Positions 44,680 through 53,646 are shown, counted from the first letter of the stretch. The stretch is 64,000 nucleotides of DNA from Fibrobacter sp. UWT2 (GCF_900142545.1 NZ_FRBF01000005.1:1-64000); one strand, 5' to 3'. Program-made: numbers and translations. The notes: generated from the letters alone by a model not told the origin.

Positions 44680-46077
44680 ATGGCTGCTTATAAAAGACCT
44701 ATACATAAAAGCCTAGTCCTTGGAAGCGCAGTATTTGTCGCGTTCTTGTGTTTTATTCTTTCAATTCAAGCTTACCTGACCTATTCGAAGTCGTTGTACA
44801 AGCGCTACGACGACAAACTTGACGATATTCTGAAATACATCACCACCCAGGTCGACCTGGACGACCTTTACGAATGCGTCGTTACGGGTGAAAAAAGTGA
44901 AAATTACAATCACACGCAACGTCTGCTCAACGGCATGGTAGACGAATTTGAACTGTTCTACCTCTACTCCGTTTTTGTACGCGACCATCTGATGGTGAAT
45001 ATCTGTTCGGCAACGAGTGCCGAAGAACGAGCCAAGGGCGAAGTGGACATGCCCCTGCTCGAGACAAGCGATGCCTACCCGGAAGCAGAACTCCAGAAAT
45101 TCTCGGAAGCGATCGCCAAAGACGAAATTTCGTACTTCGAAGAAAAATCTGACTGGGGCGACGCCTACACCGCCTGTAAGCCGCTCGTGAATTCCACCGG
45201 CGTCCATTTCGGCCTTATCTGCGCCGATGTGGCCATTGACGAACTCCACAAGACCGTCAACCACTACGTTCTCTACAACGTGCTCTTGACGCTTGGTCTC
45301 GGTATTCTGTTCGGCCTTGTATTGATTGTATGGCTGCGCCACAACGTGACCGGCCCCATTCTCGCCCTGGAAAAGAGCGCCCGCCACTTCGCCGAAACGA
45401 GCCGCGGTAAAAAGAAAGATCCCAAGAACCTCGTCTTTGAAGTTCCCGAAATCAACACACACAACGAAGTGGAATCTCTTTCCAAAGCCATCGCCCAGAT
45501 GTCCATGGACTTGAAGACCTATGTGGAAGACATCCTGGAAGCCGAAGAAACGGTCAAGTCCGCGCAGGAAGAAGCGGCCAACATGACCATGCTCGCCTAC
45601 AAGGACGCCTTGACCCACGTGGGTTCCAAGATTGCCTTCGACAATGCGGCCAGAACCTTGGACAAGGATGTCGCCGAAAAGCTGGTGACGGAATTCGGCA
45701 TCGCCATGATCGACCTGAACAACCTGAAGGTCATCAACGACAGCTACGGTCACGCCAACGGCAACCTTTACATCGCCGGCGCATGCCACATTGTATGTAC
45801 CATCTTCAGGCACTCTCCGGTATTCCGCATCGGTGGTGACGAATTCATCGTAATTCTCAAGAACAGCGACTACGAAAACCGCCACGACCTGATCGAGAAG
45901 GCGAACCTGAAGTTCTTCGAAACCGAAAACGACACCGCCAGGGAACCCTGGGAACGTTACTCGGTGGCAATCGGCATGGCGGAATACAGAGAAGGCGAAT
46001 CTACGGACGCCGTATTCAAGCGCGCCGACCAGGCGATGTACATGAACAAAGAAAAGATGAAGAAGACTCGAGCATAA
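44680..46077 (+). CDS. Membrane-bound GGDEF diguanylate cyclase
   Basis: The 465-residue protein has an N-terminal membrane helix, a periplasmic sensor region (~40-195), a second helix (LLTLGLGILFGLVLIVWL), a HAMP linker, a coiled coil and a GGDEF domain. The active motif RIGGDEF is intact (about residue 383), so it should make c-di-GMP. The RxxD inhibitory site five residues before it is absent (FRHS there), so product inhibition at that site is not expected. ATG 44680 (MAAYKRP) is chosen for GGAG six bases upstream; ATGs at 44653 and 44668 are alternatives. The next gene starts 22 bases on. Confidence 0.88.
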   Translation: MAAYKRPIHKSLVLGSAVFVAFLCFILSIQAYLTYSKSLYKRYDDKLDDILKYITTQVDLDDLYECVVTGEKSENYNHTQRLLNGMVDEFELFYLYSVFVRDHLMVNICSATSAEERAKGEVDMPLLETSDAYPEAELQKFSEAIAKDEISYFEEKSDWGDAYTACKPLVNSTGVHFGLICADVAIDELHKTVNHYVLYNVLLTLGLGILFGLVLIVWLRHNVTGPILALEKSARHFAETSRGKKKDPKNLVFEVPEINTHNEVESLSKAIAQMSMDLKTYVEDILEAEETVKSAQEEAANMTMLAYKDALTHVGSKIAFDNAARTLDKDVAEKLVTEFGIAMIDLNNLKVINDSYGHANGNLYIAGACHIVCTIFRHSPVFRIGGDEFIVILKNSDYENRHDLIEKANLKFFETENDTAREPWERYSVAIGMAEYREGESTDAVFKRADQAMYMNKEKMKKTRA

Positions 46078-46099
46078 ATTTCTATCTTTACGTTCACTT

Positions 46100-46879
46100 G
46101 TGCTTGAACATCTGAATTTCAATTTCTCTTTTTACGACTGGCTACTGATTTTCATGGTGACGGCGTTGGGTACTCTCAGCGCCTATTTGAAAGATCCCCA
46201 GCTGAAAGCGGTGACGGCCACCATTCCGATTCCTTGCGGATTTGCCTACATTGCAGTCGGACTCCCGATGGGGGCGGCCAACGCCATTTCTGGCTTTATG
46301 TGCCTGCTGTACGTGCATATCGTCCGCGTTCTGCATTACAAGGTGAAAATTCCGATTGTGCCGAGCATTATTGCGGGTCTCGCCTTTTTTGTGGCGCTGG
46401 GCACCTTCCTGATGCCCCGCATTCCGGACAGCGAGCCGGTCTTTATCGGAGTCTGCATTTTTGACCTGATTGTGGGCATCGTCCTTTTCCAGACGCAGGA
46501 CTACAAAGCGGGCGTGCGCTACAAGACTCCCCTGCCGGTTTACATCAAGGCGCCAGCAATTGCAGGTGTCGTCGGTGGACTCATGCTCATCAAGCGCCTG
46601 ATGGGCGGATTCTGCACCAGTTTCCCCATGATGAATTCCATCGTGAGCTACGAAAGCCGCTATTCCCTGGGCGACCAGTGCAGGCAACTGCCCCTGTTCT
46701 TGATTGCGGGCCCCTTCATGTTCGTCGAGATGCACTTTATCGAGACTCGCCTCGGTTGGAACCACTGGATTGTGCTTTTGTGCGGTTACGTGCTGTTTGC
46801 CGCCATTTACTGGCCGCTGAACCAGGAACTCAAGCGCCGCAATGAACGAGCAGAGAAAAGTTATAGGAGTAGGAAGTAG
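46100..46879 (+). CDS. Multi-pass inner-membrane protein, function unknown
   Basis: The 259-residue protein has seven or eight hydrophobic segments and a few charged residues in loops (KDPQLKA, RYKTPLPVYIK, ESRYSLGD). I recognise no family; the layout is compatible with a transporter or a lipid-modifying enzyme. The GTG start at 46100 lies 11 bases after a TATCTT box and 22 bases after the GGDEF gene, so it may be co-transcribed with it or leaderless. Its last codons (SYRSRK, stop) run into the tandem heptamer array: the TAG stop is part of the second GTAGGAA unit. The natural C-terminus may have been set by repeat expansion. Confidence 0.65.
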   Translation: MLEHLNFNFSFYDWLLIFMVTALGTLSAYLKDPQLKAVTATIPIPCGFAYIAVGLPMGAANAISGFMCLLYVHIVRVLHYKVKIPIVPSIIAGLAFFVALGTFLMPRIPDSEPVFIGVCIFDLIVGIVLFQTQDYKAGVRYKTPLPVYIKAPAIAGVVGGLMLIKRLMGGFCTSFPMMNSIVSYESRYSLGDQCRQLPLFLIAGPFMFVEMHFIETRLGWNHWIVLLCGYVLFAAIYWPLNQELKRRNERAEKSYRSRK

Positions 46880-46973
46880 GAAGTAGGAAGTAGGAAGTAG
46901 ACAGTAGGCAGTTGGCAGTAGGCAGTTGGCAGTAGACAGTTGGCTGTGGGCTATGGGCTGTGGGCTGTGGGTG
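46869..46973. repeat. Tandem array of fifteen 7-bp units
   Basis: Four GTAGGAA units are followed without any gap by GTAGACA, GTAGGCA, GTTGGCA, GTAGGCA, GTTGGCA, GTAGACA, GTTGGCT, GTGGGCT, ATGGGCT, GTGGGCT and GTGGGTG. The phase is kept across all 105 bases while the sequence drifts from GTAGGAA to GTGGGCT. Shorter relatives lie at 19452-19472, 40012-40039 and about 33625-33645. Confidence 0.85.
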
Positions 46974-47047
46974 ATTGGGGTGGTTTAATGGTTGAATGCA
47001 GGGGCGAAGGTACCCTGTTTTTTACATTTATGCGAACGTAATTATTG

Positions 47048-47053
47048 TATATT
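47048..47053 (+). promoter_or_regulatory. Start-proximal TATATT box of the histidine-phosphatase gene
   Basis: The hexamer ends 6 bases before ATG 47060 and is directly followed by another in-frame ATG at 47054, which is too close to be transcribed. Confidence 0.5.
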
Positions 47054-47059
47054 ATGAAT

Positions 47060-48151
47060 ATGAAAAAGAAATTCATTACCGCAGCTCTTACCGCGTTCAC
47101 GGTCATGGCCCTTTTCTCGGCCTGTTCTGAGTCCAGCTCTTCCAGCGACACTCCCGTGGCCCCGACTACAAGCGAAAACGATTCTACCAAGGTAAATCCT
47201 CAGCAGCCTGATCAGCCGGTAATTACCCCGACGGATTCTACCACGGCCACTGATCCGGACGTAATCACCGACCCCGTAGTTGACCCTGGTTCAGGCGATT
47301 CCACCGTAACGATAGTTACGCCCGTCGATACGACTACCCAGCCGCAGCCCGTAGATCCGGACACCTCGACGGTGACGCCCCCCGAACCGGTCGTTGTCGC
47401 CTGCGCCGAAGGTGAAGTCCCCGCCCCCGTGGATTTCCCGCAGAATGAATTTACCGACATCGGTGACGTTTACAAGAACATCCAGTGCAACGAAAAAGTG
47501 GTGTTCATGATCCGCCACGGCGAACGTTCCCGTAACTACTCCGGCAAGGAAGCTCCCCTGACCGAAGACGGTATCGAAGAAGCAACCGCCATGGGCGCCA
47601 AGCTCATCGGCCCTGGTGACTTCAAGTTCATTCACACCGGCTTTGTCCGTACTTATCAGACCGCCCTTTACGCTGCCGTGGGTCGCGGCCAGGCACAGGT
47701 CTTAGACGACGGCACCGCCGTGAACTTCGTGGCAGATACGGTCACCCAGCTGACGGATGGCTGGTTCATGAAGGACAAGGAAAAGCGTGACGAATACCAG
47801 GCCGCCGATTCCACCCTCAAGAACGTGAACGTGATGTATGCCGCCTGGGCCTACGACGGCCTTTACAGCGACGTTTTCTACAATTTGGAAGAACGCAGCC
47901 AGGAACTGTTGAACACCTACGTGCTCAAGGACGTGGCAAGCCTCCCCAAGTACACGCTGATCGCCTCTCACGACCAGCTGCTGATGCCCCTTTTGGTCTA
48001 CCTGACCCAAAAGCAGATCGATTTGAAGCTCCACAGCCCCACCCCGCCGCGTAACTGGCTCACCTTCCTCGCAGGGGTTGCCATTATCGTGAACGACAAG
48101 GGCGAGCTCCGTTATGCCCCGATCAAGGGCGGCGCAACAGGCGTTGAATAA
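47060..48151 (+). CDS. Histidine-phosphatase-family lipoprotein
   Basis: The 363-residue protein has a lipoprotein signal (ALFSAC, Cys ~21), then a Ser/Thr/Pro/Asp-rich spacer to about residue 120, and a phosphoglycerate-mutase-like histidine phosphatase domain. The catalytic RHG is in MIRHGERS (about 151), and the second His is in ASHDQLLMP. It would remove phosphate from an unknown substrate on the outside of the membrane, phytate or sugar phosphates being possible. ATG 47060 is chosen because a TATATT box lies just ahead; the ORF extends to a TTG at 47045 inside that box. A strong terminator follows. Confidence 0.85.
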   Translation: MKKKFITAALTAFTVMALFSACSESSSSSDTPVAPTTSENDSTKVNPQQPDQPVITPTDSTTATDPDVITDPVVDPGSGDSTVTIVTPVDTTTQPQPVDPDTSTVTPPEPVVVACAEGEVPAPVDFPQNEFTDIGDVYKNIQCNEKVVFMIRHGERSRNYSGKEAPLTEDGIEEATAMGAKLIGPGDFKFIHTGFVRTYQTALYAAVGRGQAQVLDDGTAVNFVADTVTQLTDGWFMKDKEKRDEYQAADSTLKNVNVMYAAWAYDGLYSDVFYNLEERSQELLNTYVLKDVASLPKYTLIASHDQLLMPLLVYLTQKQIDLKLHSPTPPRNWLTFLAGVAIIVNDKGELRYAPIKGGATGVE

Positions 48152-48194
48152 TGCCTTACTGCTGTTGAGAAACCATAAACATAAATATGGATGC

Positions 48195-48229
48195 AAAGCG
48201 GCTTTTTTAGCCGCTTTTTCTTTTTTTTA
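48195..48229 (+). terminator. Rho-independent terminator after the phosphatase gene
   Basis: AAGCGGC-TTTTTTA-GCCGCTT followed by TTTCTTTTTTTT. Confidence 0.9.
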
Positions 48230-48284
48230 GGTATTTTCAAAAAAAAAGCCCGGATTGTATCCGGAACTATGTAATGGAGATGGC

Positions 48285-50837
48285 ATGTTTGGTAAAATGA
48301 AGGTTTTGACGGTTGCAATGGGCATGGGATTGCTCGCTACCGCCGCAAATGCAGAAAAATACAACTGGGGTAACGTCCGTTTTGACGGCGGTGGATTCGT
48401 TTCTGCCGTGATTTTCCACCCCACAGTCGAAAATTTGCTGTACGCCCGCACCGATGTGGGCGGTATTTACCGTTTTGACTTTGAAAGAAAGACCTGGATC
48501 CCGCTGATGGACTGGATCGACCAGAACGACGTGGGCCTTTACGGTACCGAAGCGTTCGCTCTCGACCCGAACGATCCCAAGCGCATTTACGTGCTGGCAG
48601 GTACGGGCTACTTTAGCAAGGGCCGCACCGCCATTTTGCGTAGTGAAGACTACGGCGCCACCTGGGACACGAGCTACGTCGAAATGCTCGCCCACGGCAA
48701 CGGCATGGGCCGCCAGACCGGCGAAAAGCTGGCTGTAGACCCGAACAAGGGCAACATCGTTCTTTGCGGTAGCCGCACCAAGGGCGTGTACAAGAGTACC
48801 GACTACGGTAAAACTTGGACCAGCCTTTACAAGGTCGCCCTTTCTAGTGCCACCGAAAGCAGCCTGAACGGCGTAAACGGCGTGAGCTTCGTGATGTTTG
48901 ACCCGGCTCAGGGCAAGCTCACCGACGGAAGCACCGCTACGATTTATATCGGCACTTCTGAAACCAAGGACAACCTGCAGGTGAGCCACGACGGCGGTGC
49001 CACCTGGGAAACCATCAAGGGGGTTCCCACGGGCCTGATGCCGCACCGCGCCAAAATCGTGGACGGTGACATGTACGTGACCTTTGCCGACGGCCCAGGC
49101 CCGTACAATATTGCAAGCGGCGGTTTCTATAAGTACAATATTGCAGGTGGCACCTGGACCGACCTGACTCCGAGCGATTCCGTGGAACACCAAGGCAGCA
49201 CCACCAAAAGCTACGAAAAAGACAAGAGCTCCTACGGCGGCGTGGCCATTGACCCGGCCGACAAGAACCACATCGTGATTTCGACGCTAGGCAAGTACAC
49301 CGGACGCCACGTCACGATCGACGAAAAAGAAAACTACGGCGACCGCATTTACTCCACCACTGACGGTGGCAAGACCTGGAATCACGGCCAGCATTACAAC
49401 GATATTCCAAACATTGACGCCAACGGCACCGCCTGGATTCCGGGCAACGCCATCCACTGGGCAGGTTCCTTGGAAATCAACCCGTTCAACAATAAGCAGG
49501 CTTGGGTCACCAGCGGTAACGGCATCTTTATGACCGAAGACATTTCGGCCAAGGTTCCCTTGTGGAAGTTCATGTCGAAGGGTATCGAAGAAACGGTTCC
49601 GCTCGACATCGTGAGCATTCCGGGTGGACCGCTCGTGACCGCCATTGGCGACTATGACGGCGCCGCCTATTCGAACATCAACGCAAGCACCAAGCGCCAC
49701 ACCCCGATTATCGGCACCACCGAAAGCATGGGCTACGCCCCGCTCACCGGAAGCCTCTTGCGTACGGGCGTAATTACCGTGTATGGCCAGTACGACTCCC
49801 AGAACTTTAACGTGATGTACCGCTCCGACGACATGGGCGCCACCTGGGACAGCGTCAAGACAACTCTCAAGGGCCCCAAGGGCTTGGTCGTGCTCTCTGC
49901 CGACGGCAAGGTCATGTTACACCGCCCCGACCAAGGCGCAACCGTTTACCGTTCTGCCGACAATGGCGCCACCTGGACCGCCGTCGAAACCGGCACGCAG
50001 ACCAACTATTCCCGCATTGTCGCAGACCCCGTGAACCCCGACGTATTCTACGTGATGGGCGGCATGGGCTCGCTCTACAAATCGACTGATGGCGGCAAGA
50101 CCTTTGCTGAATCCGAAGCACGCCTGCAGAACGAACAGGAAGGCGTTTACTACAACGGTGGCGGACTCATCCGTACCGTTCCGGGCAAAGAAGGCCACCT
50201 GTGGGTTCCTGTGGACCAGGCCCAAGTCTGGCTCCCCAAGGGCTTTAGCGAAAACGGTCTCGCCTACTCTGAAAACGGCGGCAAGAGCTGGAACCACTGC
50301 GAAGGTGCCTCGACCGCAATCGCGGTCGGTATCGGCAAGGCCAAGGAAGGCAGCGACTACGAAACCATCTTTATCTGGGGTGCAGCAAAATCCGGCGACC
50401 CGATCGGTATTTACCGCAGCACCGACAAATGCAAGACCTTTGAACGCGTGAACGATGACATGCACCAGTTCGGCGGCCCGGGCAACGGCAACTTCGTGCA
50501 GGGCGACATGAACACCTTCGGCGTCGTGTACATGAGCACGGTCGGCCGCGGCACTATCGTGGGCGCCCCCGAAGGCACGGAATTCATCACCAAGCTGAAC
50601 CGCGTGAACGTCACGGCCAGCACCTTCATGCAGCTCGAAAAGCGCAACCTCCACGTGAGCGCCCCGGCAGGCAGCAAGGTCGAAATCTACGCCGCCAACG
50701 GCAAGCTCGCCCTCTGCTCCACCCTCGAAAGCGAAAACGTGGTCAACTTGAGCAAACTCCCCGTGGGCAAGTACATGGCCCGCCTCAAGAGCGCAAGCGG
50801 CAAGACATTGAACCAGAAGACTCTGGTGATCCGATAA
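48285..50837 (+). CDS. GH74 xyloglucanase, secreted
   Basis: The 850-residue enzyme has a signal peptide and the two seven-bladed propellers of GH74, with many D-G-G-x-T-W and S-D-G-G-K-T-F (Asp-box-like) repeats. The first catalytic Asp lies in ARTDVGGIYR near the N-terminus, and the second in AIGDYDGA (about residue 455). It should cut xyloglucan backbones outside the cell or at its surface. The last ~80 residues form a sorting-like tail ending VGKYMARLKSASGKTLNQKTLVIR in two parts, similar to the tails of the GLUG and CE6 proteins. ATG 48285 has GGAG five bases upstream; the ORF opens earlier at 48255. A bidirectional terminator follows. Confidence 0.93.
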   Translation: MFGKMKVLTVAMGMGLLATAANAEKYNWGNVRFDGGGFVSAVIFHPTVENLLYARTDVGGIYRFDFERKTWIPLMDWIDQNDVGLYGTEAFALDPNDPKRIYVLAGTGYFSKGRTAILRSEDYGATWDTSYVEMLAHGNGMGRQTGEKLAVDPNKGNIVLCGSRTKGVYKSTDYGKTWTSLYKVALSSATESSLNGVNGVSFVMFDPAQGKLTDGSTATIYIGTSETKDNLQVSHDGGATWETIKGVPTGLMPHRAKIVDGDMYVTFADGPGPYNIASGGFYKYNIAGGTWTDLTPSDSVEHQGSTTKSYEKDKSSYGGVAIDPADKNHIVISTLGKYTGRHVTIDEKENYGDRIYSTTDGGKTWNHGQHYNDIPNIDANGTAWIPGNAIHWAGSLEINPFNNKQAWVTSGNGIFMTEDISAKVPLWKFMSKGIEETVPLDIVSIPGGPLVTAIGDYDGAAYSNINASTKRHTPIIGTTESMGYAPLTGSLLRTGVITVYGQYDSQNFNVMYRSDDMGATWDSVKTTLKGPKGLVVLSADGKVMLHRPDQGATVYRSADNGATWTAVETGTQTNYSRIVADPVNPDVFYVMGGMGSLYKSTDGGKTFAESEARLQNEQEGVYYNGGGLIRTVPGKEGHLWVPVDQAQVWLPKGFSENGLAYSENGGKSWNHCEGASTAIAVGIGKAKEGSDYETIFIWGAAKSGDPIGIYRSTDKCKTFERVNDDMHQFGGPGNGNFVQGDMNTFGVVYMSTVGRGTIVGAPEGTEFITKLNRVNVTASTFMQLEKRNLHVSAPAGSKVEIYAANGKLALCSTLESENVVNLSKLPVGKYMARLKSASGKTLNQKTLVIR

Positions 50838-50877
50838 AGCTTACCTTGTAAGATCTCCATAACTTCCAAATACACAC

Positions 50878-50907
50878 AAAAATCCCCGGTTTCGGCCGGG
50901 GATTTTT
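50878..50907. terminator. Bidirectional terminator after GH74 gene
   Basis: ATCCCCGG and CCGGGGAT around TTTCGG, flanked by AAAA and TTTT, between convergent genes. Confidence 0.9.
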
Positions 50908-50948
50908 GCAATGCTTTTTAGGCGAATCGGGCTAATGGAGCAAGCCGA

Positions 50949-51494
50949 TTACTGCACGCTAATGGTATAGACTTCGGTAGCGTTAGCCTTGATGCTGACT
51001 TCGTCCGTTTCGTTTTCCATCAGCCAAAGGGTACTGGGGCCGAAGGTCATCTTGATGACGGAACCGTCGGTCGAAAGAATCGGGGTGACTTCCGTACGGG
51101 TCTTGTGCAGAGCCGTACTCATGGAATGAAGCTTGATCACCTTGCCCTCGATTTTCCAGTCGCCATAGACCGGGTAATCCAGGGGATCCAACTTGGTGAT
51201 GCCCGCCGTGGGCAGGTCAAATTCGAACTTGCCGTTTTCGGTAAAAATCATCTTGCCCGGAGCCGCGGAATAGTTGAAGCCCGGGAGAATTTCGTTGTTG
51301 AGGTTTGCGTTGGCAAGGCCAATCATGTTCCAGGAGCCCACCAGGCATTCGGCAGTGGGAACGCCTGTCGTCAAGGCAGAGGCACATTCTTCGGCCTTGG
51401 TCGGTTTCGGGTCGGTAGAAGAATCGCCACAGGCGGCGAGCAAGCCAATGGAGCAAAGGGCTGCAGCGAACGGAACCAAATACATCTTTTTCAT
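50949..51494 (-). CDS. Lipocalin-like lipoprotein, function unknown
   Basis: The 181-residue protein has a lipoprotein signal (GLLAACGDSS, Cys ~22) and a mature part starting with LVGSWNM, an entry typical of lipocalin-like small beta-barrels, followed by GKFEFDLP, YGDWKIEGKVIKL and a final beta stretch. The ligand is unknown. The ATG at 51494 is supported by GAGG six bases upstream; an upstream start would place the signal peptide internally. It is divergent from the CE6 esterase gene. Confidence 0.65.
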   Translation of the reverse strand: MKKMYLVPFAAALCSIGLLAACGDSSTDPKPTKAEECASALTTGVPTAECLVGSWNMIGLANANLNNEILPGFNYSAAPGKMIFTENGKFEFDLPTAGITKLDPLDYPVYGDWKIEGKVIKLHSMSTALHKTRTEVTPILSTDGSVIKMTFGPSTLWLMENETDEVSIKANATEVYTISVQ

Positions 51495-51637
51495 AAAAAT
51501 CCTCATTTTTCCTTGAATATAAGTAATTCTTGTTGTAAAAATCAACAACATATTAAAGTTTACAATTATTATGGATCCATAATAATGGGTTATTTTTAGG
51601 TTGAGGGAAATTTTTCCCCCGTTGTTTGGAGTATATT

Positions 51638-52876
51638 ATGAAAAAAATTCTTTTGGGAGCAGCATTCGCAATGGCTCTTTCTCAAGTAAACGCCGCACCG
51701 GACCCGAATTTCCATATTTACTTGGCCTTTGGCCAGTCCAACATGGAAGGCCAGGGCGATATCGGTAATCAGGACAGGTCTGTTGATGAACGTTTCCAGT
51801 TGCTCTGGTCCGCAGATGGAGGATCCTGTAACCAGGGTGCGTCCAAGGGAAAATGGATCAAGGCAACGCCACCGCTGGCACACTGCCAGGGGGCAAAGCT
51901 TGGCCCGGCCGACTACTTCGGCCGCACGATGGTCGAAAAGGCCGATTCCCAGATCAAGGTGGGTATCATCTCTGTCGCGGTTGCTGGCTGCAGCATCAAG
52001 CTGTTCGACAAGGATAACTATAAAAGTTATGTCAGTTCGCAGCAGGGCCAGAGCTGGATGATCCAGCGTATCAACGCCTACGGCGGAAACCCCTACGGAC
52101 GCTTGATCGAAATGGCCAAGAAGGCTCAGGAAGACGGCGTTATCAAGGGCATTATCTTCCACCAAGGTGAAACGGACGCCGGTGACGGCAATTGGCCTTC
52201 TGCGGTCAAGAAGGTCTACGACAACATTATCAAGGATTTAGGCCTCGAAAACGACATTCCGTTCCTTGCGGGCGAGGTCCTGCGCACGGGCGTAAGCAAA
52301 GGTGCAAACAACAACATCGCAAAGCTCCCGCAGCAGTCCAAGAACTTCTACGTGGTGTCTTCCGAAGGGTTCAACCAGGCTTTGGGCGACGGTCAGAACG
52401 TGCACTTTACCTCTCAGGAGTACCGCGACTTCGGCAAGCGCTATGCCGAAAAGATGATCGAAGTTCTGGGCGACAAGCTCAAGCCCGCCGCAACCGCCGA
52501 ATCCAGCAGCAGCGCGGCAGAATCCAGCAGTAGCGAAGTCGCCTCCAGCTCTAGCGAAGCAAAATCCAGCTCCAGCCATAGCCATCACGGAGTTTCCTCT
52601 TCGTCGGAAGCAGGCACCGGCATTGCGCAGGCAAACCACTTTGCAGGCGGGGCGCTTACAGTGAACAAAGCCGGCAATGTGCAGCTGAGCATTGCAAAGG
52701 CGACGCAGCTGACCGTCAAGATTCACTCGAGCCTCGGCAAGGAAGTGCTCGACTTGAGCGGCAACTACGCCGGAACCAACACCTTGGTGCTTCAGGGCAG
52801 ACTCCCGGCCGGGCGCTACGTAGTAAGTGCCCAGGGCGAGGGATTCAAGGCGGTCAAGGCTGTAATGGTAAAATAG
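51638..52876 (+). CDS. CE6-family acetylxylan esterase with Ser-rich linker and sorting tail
   Basis: The 412-residue secreted esterase has a signal peptide, a SASA/CE6 catalytic domain with the nucleophile in FGQSNMEG (Ser ~34), the GIIFHQGETDAGD motif, and the catalytic Asp/His region DGQNVHFTSQEYRDFG. It should remove acetyl groups from xylan, matching Axe6-type enzymes known in Fibrobacter. A Ser-rich linker (~287-324) joins a C-terminal sorting-like domain ending LPAGRYVVSAQGEGF and VKAVMVK. ATG 51638 has GGAG seven bases upstream. The 3' end overlaps the converging trmO gene by 23 bases. Confidence 0.9.
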   Translation: MKKILLGAAFAMALSQVNAAPDPNFHIYLAFGQSNMEGQGDIGNQDRSVDERFQLLWSADGGSCNQGASKGKWIKATPPLAHCQGAKLGPADYFGRTMVEKADSQIKVGIISVAVAGCSIKLFDKDNYKSYVSSQQGQSWMIQRINAYGGNPYGRLIEMAKKAQEDGVIKGIIFHQGETDAGDGNWPSAVKKVYDNIIKDLGLENDIPFLAGEVLRTGVSKGANNNIAKLPQQSKNFYVVSSEGFNQALGDGQNVHFTSQEYRDFGKRYAEKMIEVLGDKLKPAATAESSSSAAESSSSEVASSSSEAKSSSSHSHHGVSSSSEAGTGIAQANHFAGGALTVNKAGNVQLSIAKATQLTVKIHSSLGKEVLDLSGNYAGTNTLVLQGRLPAGRYVVSAQGEGFKAVKAVMVK

Positions 52877-53567
52877 CGACGACCGTCAGGTGGTCGCCCT
52901 GCACTTGAAACTTGATTTCGAAGTCGGCAAACCGGATGCCGTAAACCCGGTCGGCGGACCTTTGGTACGCTGGCCGGGGATCTTCGGAAAGCAGCTCGAC
53001 AAGAGCTGCCTTTTTGTTTTCAGGGAATTGCTCGTCAAGCGCTACTTGCGCCTCGGCGGCAAAAGAGACTTCCAACTTGTTGAAGCGAACCGCCTCGGCA
53101 AAGCCGCCGGCCGCCTCGGGTACGGAATCTGCGTAGGGCAAGTAGGGCTTGATGTCTACGATAGGCGTGCCGTCCATCAGGTCAGCGCCGCTCACCTCGA
53201 TGGAGGGCGCGCCCTCCCCCGTCAGGTTGATTTTCTCGATTTTCACGCAGCTCATGGCAATCGGATTCGGCCTAAAGCTGCTACGGGTCGCAAACACGCC
53301 GAGCCTCGTGTTCCCACCGAGCCTCGGCGGTCGTACCGTCGGCTTCCAGGTGTCGCGTACATTTTCCGAGAATATCCACAGAAGCCACAAGTGACTAAAG
53401 CCTTCTAGCCCACGCAAAGCGTCGGCAATCCTGAATTCCGGCTCAAAGACAATTGTAGAGCGCAAATTCTTCAAAAGCCCGCTCTGCCGCGGAATCCCGA
53501 ACTTGTCCGGAAAATCGCTCTTGATGCGGGCCACGACCTTGAAAGAAATTTCGCTAAACTTTTCCAC
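52854..53567 (-). CDS. trmO: tRNA t6A37 N6-methyltransferase (TrmO/YaeB family)
   Basis: The 237-residue protein has the TrmO domain: FRIADALRGLEGFSHLWLL, WIFSENVRDTW, VRPPRLGGN, GVFATRSSFRPNPIAMSCV and D-x-KPYLPYADS. It methylates the threonylcarbamoyl adenosine of tRNA-Thr. The GTG start at 53567 is supported by a TATATA/TATATT box 5-7 bases before it; the ORF extends to an ATG upstream whose product would be unrelated. The C-terminus overlaps the last 23 bases of the convergent esterase gene. Confidence 0.88.
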   Translation of the reverse strand: MEKFSEISFKVVARIKSDFPDKFGIPRQSGLLKNLRSTIVFEPEFRIADALRGLEGFSHLWLLWIFSENVRDTWKPTVRPPRLGGNTRLGVFATRSSFRPNPIAMSCVKIEKINLTGEGAPSIEVSGADLMDGTPIVDIKPYLPYADSVPEAAGGFAEAVRFNKLEVSFAAEAQVALDEQFPENKKAALVELLSEDPRPAYQRSADRVYGIRFADFEIKFQVQGDHLTVVAILPLQP

Positions 53568-53572
53568 AGCAC

Positions 53573-53580
53573 AATATATA
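53573..53580 (-). promoter_or_regulatory. Start-proximal TATATATT box of trmO
   Basis: TATATATT ends 5 bases before the GTG start at 53567 on the minus strand, predicting a leaderless mRNA. Confidence 0.45.
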
Positions 53581-53646
53581 GAAAGATAACAATAGAGTGT
53601 GGCCACATTTTAGCTACCTTTTGTACATAAAAAAGGAGTTAAAAAA

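Noticed and set aside
46869-46973. Possible CRISPR array
   Set aside because: Units are 7 bp, contiguous and without spacers; no cas gene is near.
51632-51637. TATATT directly before the CE6 start
   Set aside because: It touches the ATG at zero distance, and a GGAG site lies just upstream, so here the sequence is the spacer of a normal ribosome-binding site and not a promoter.
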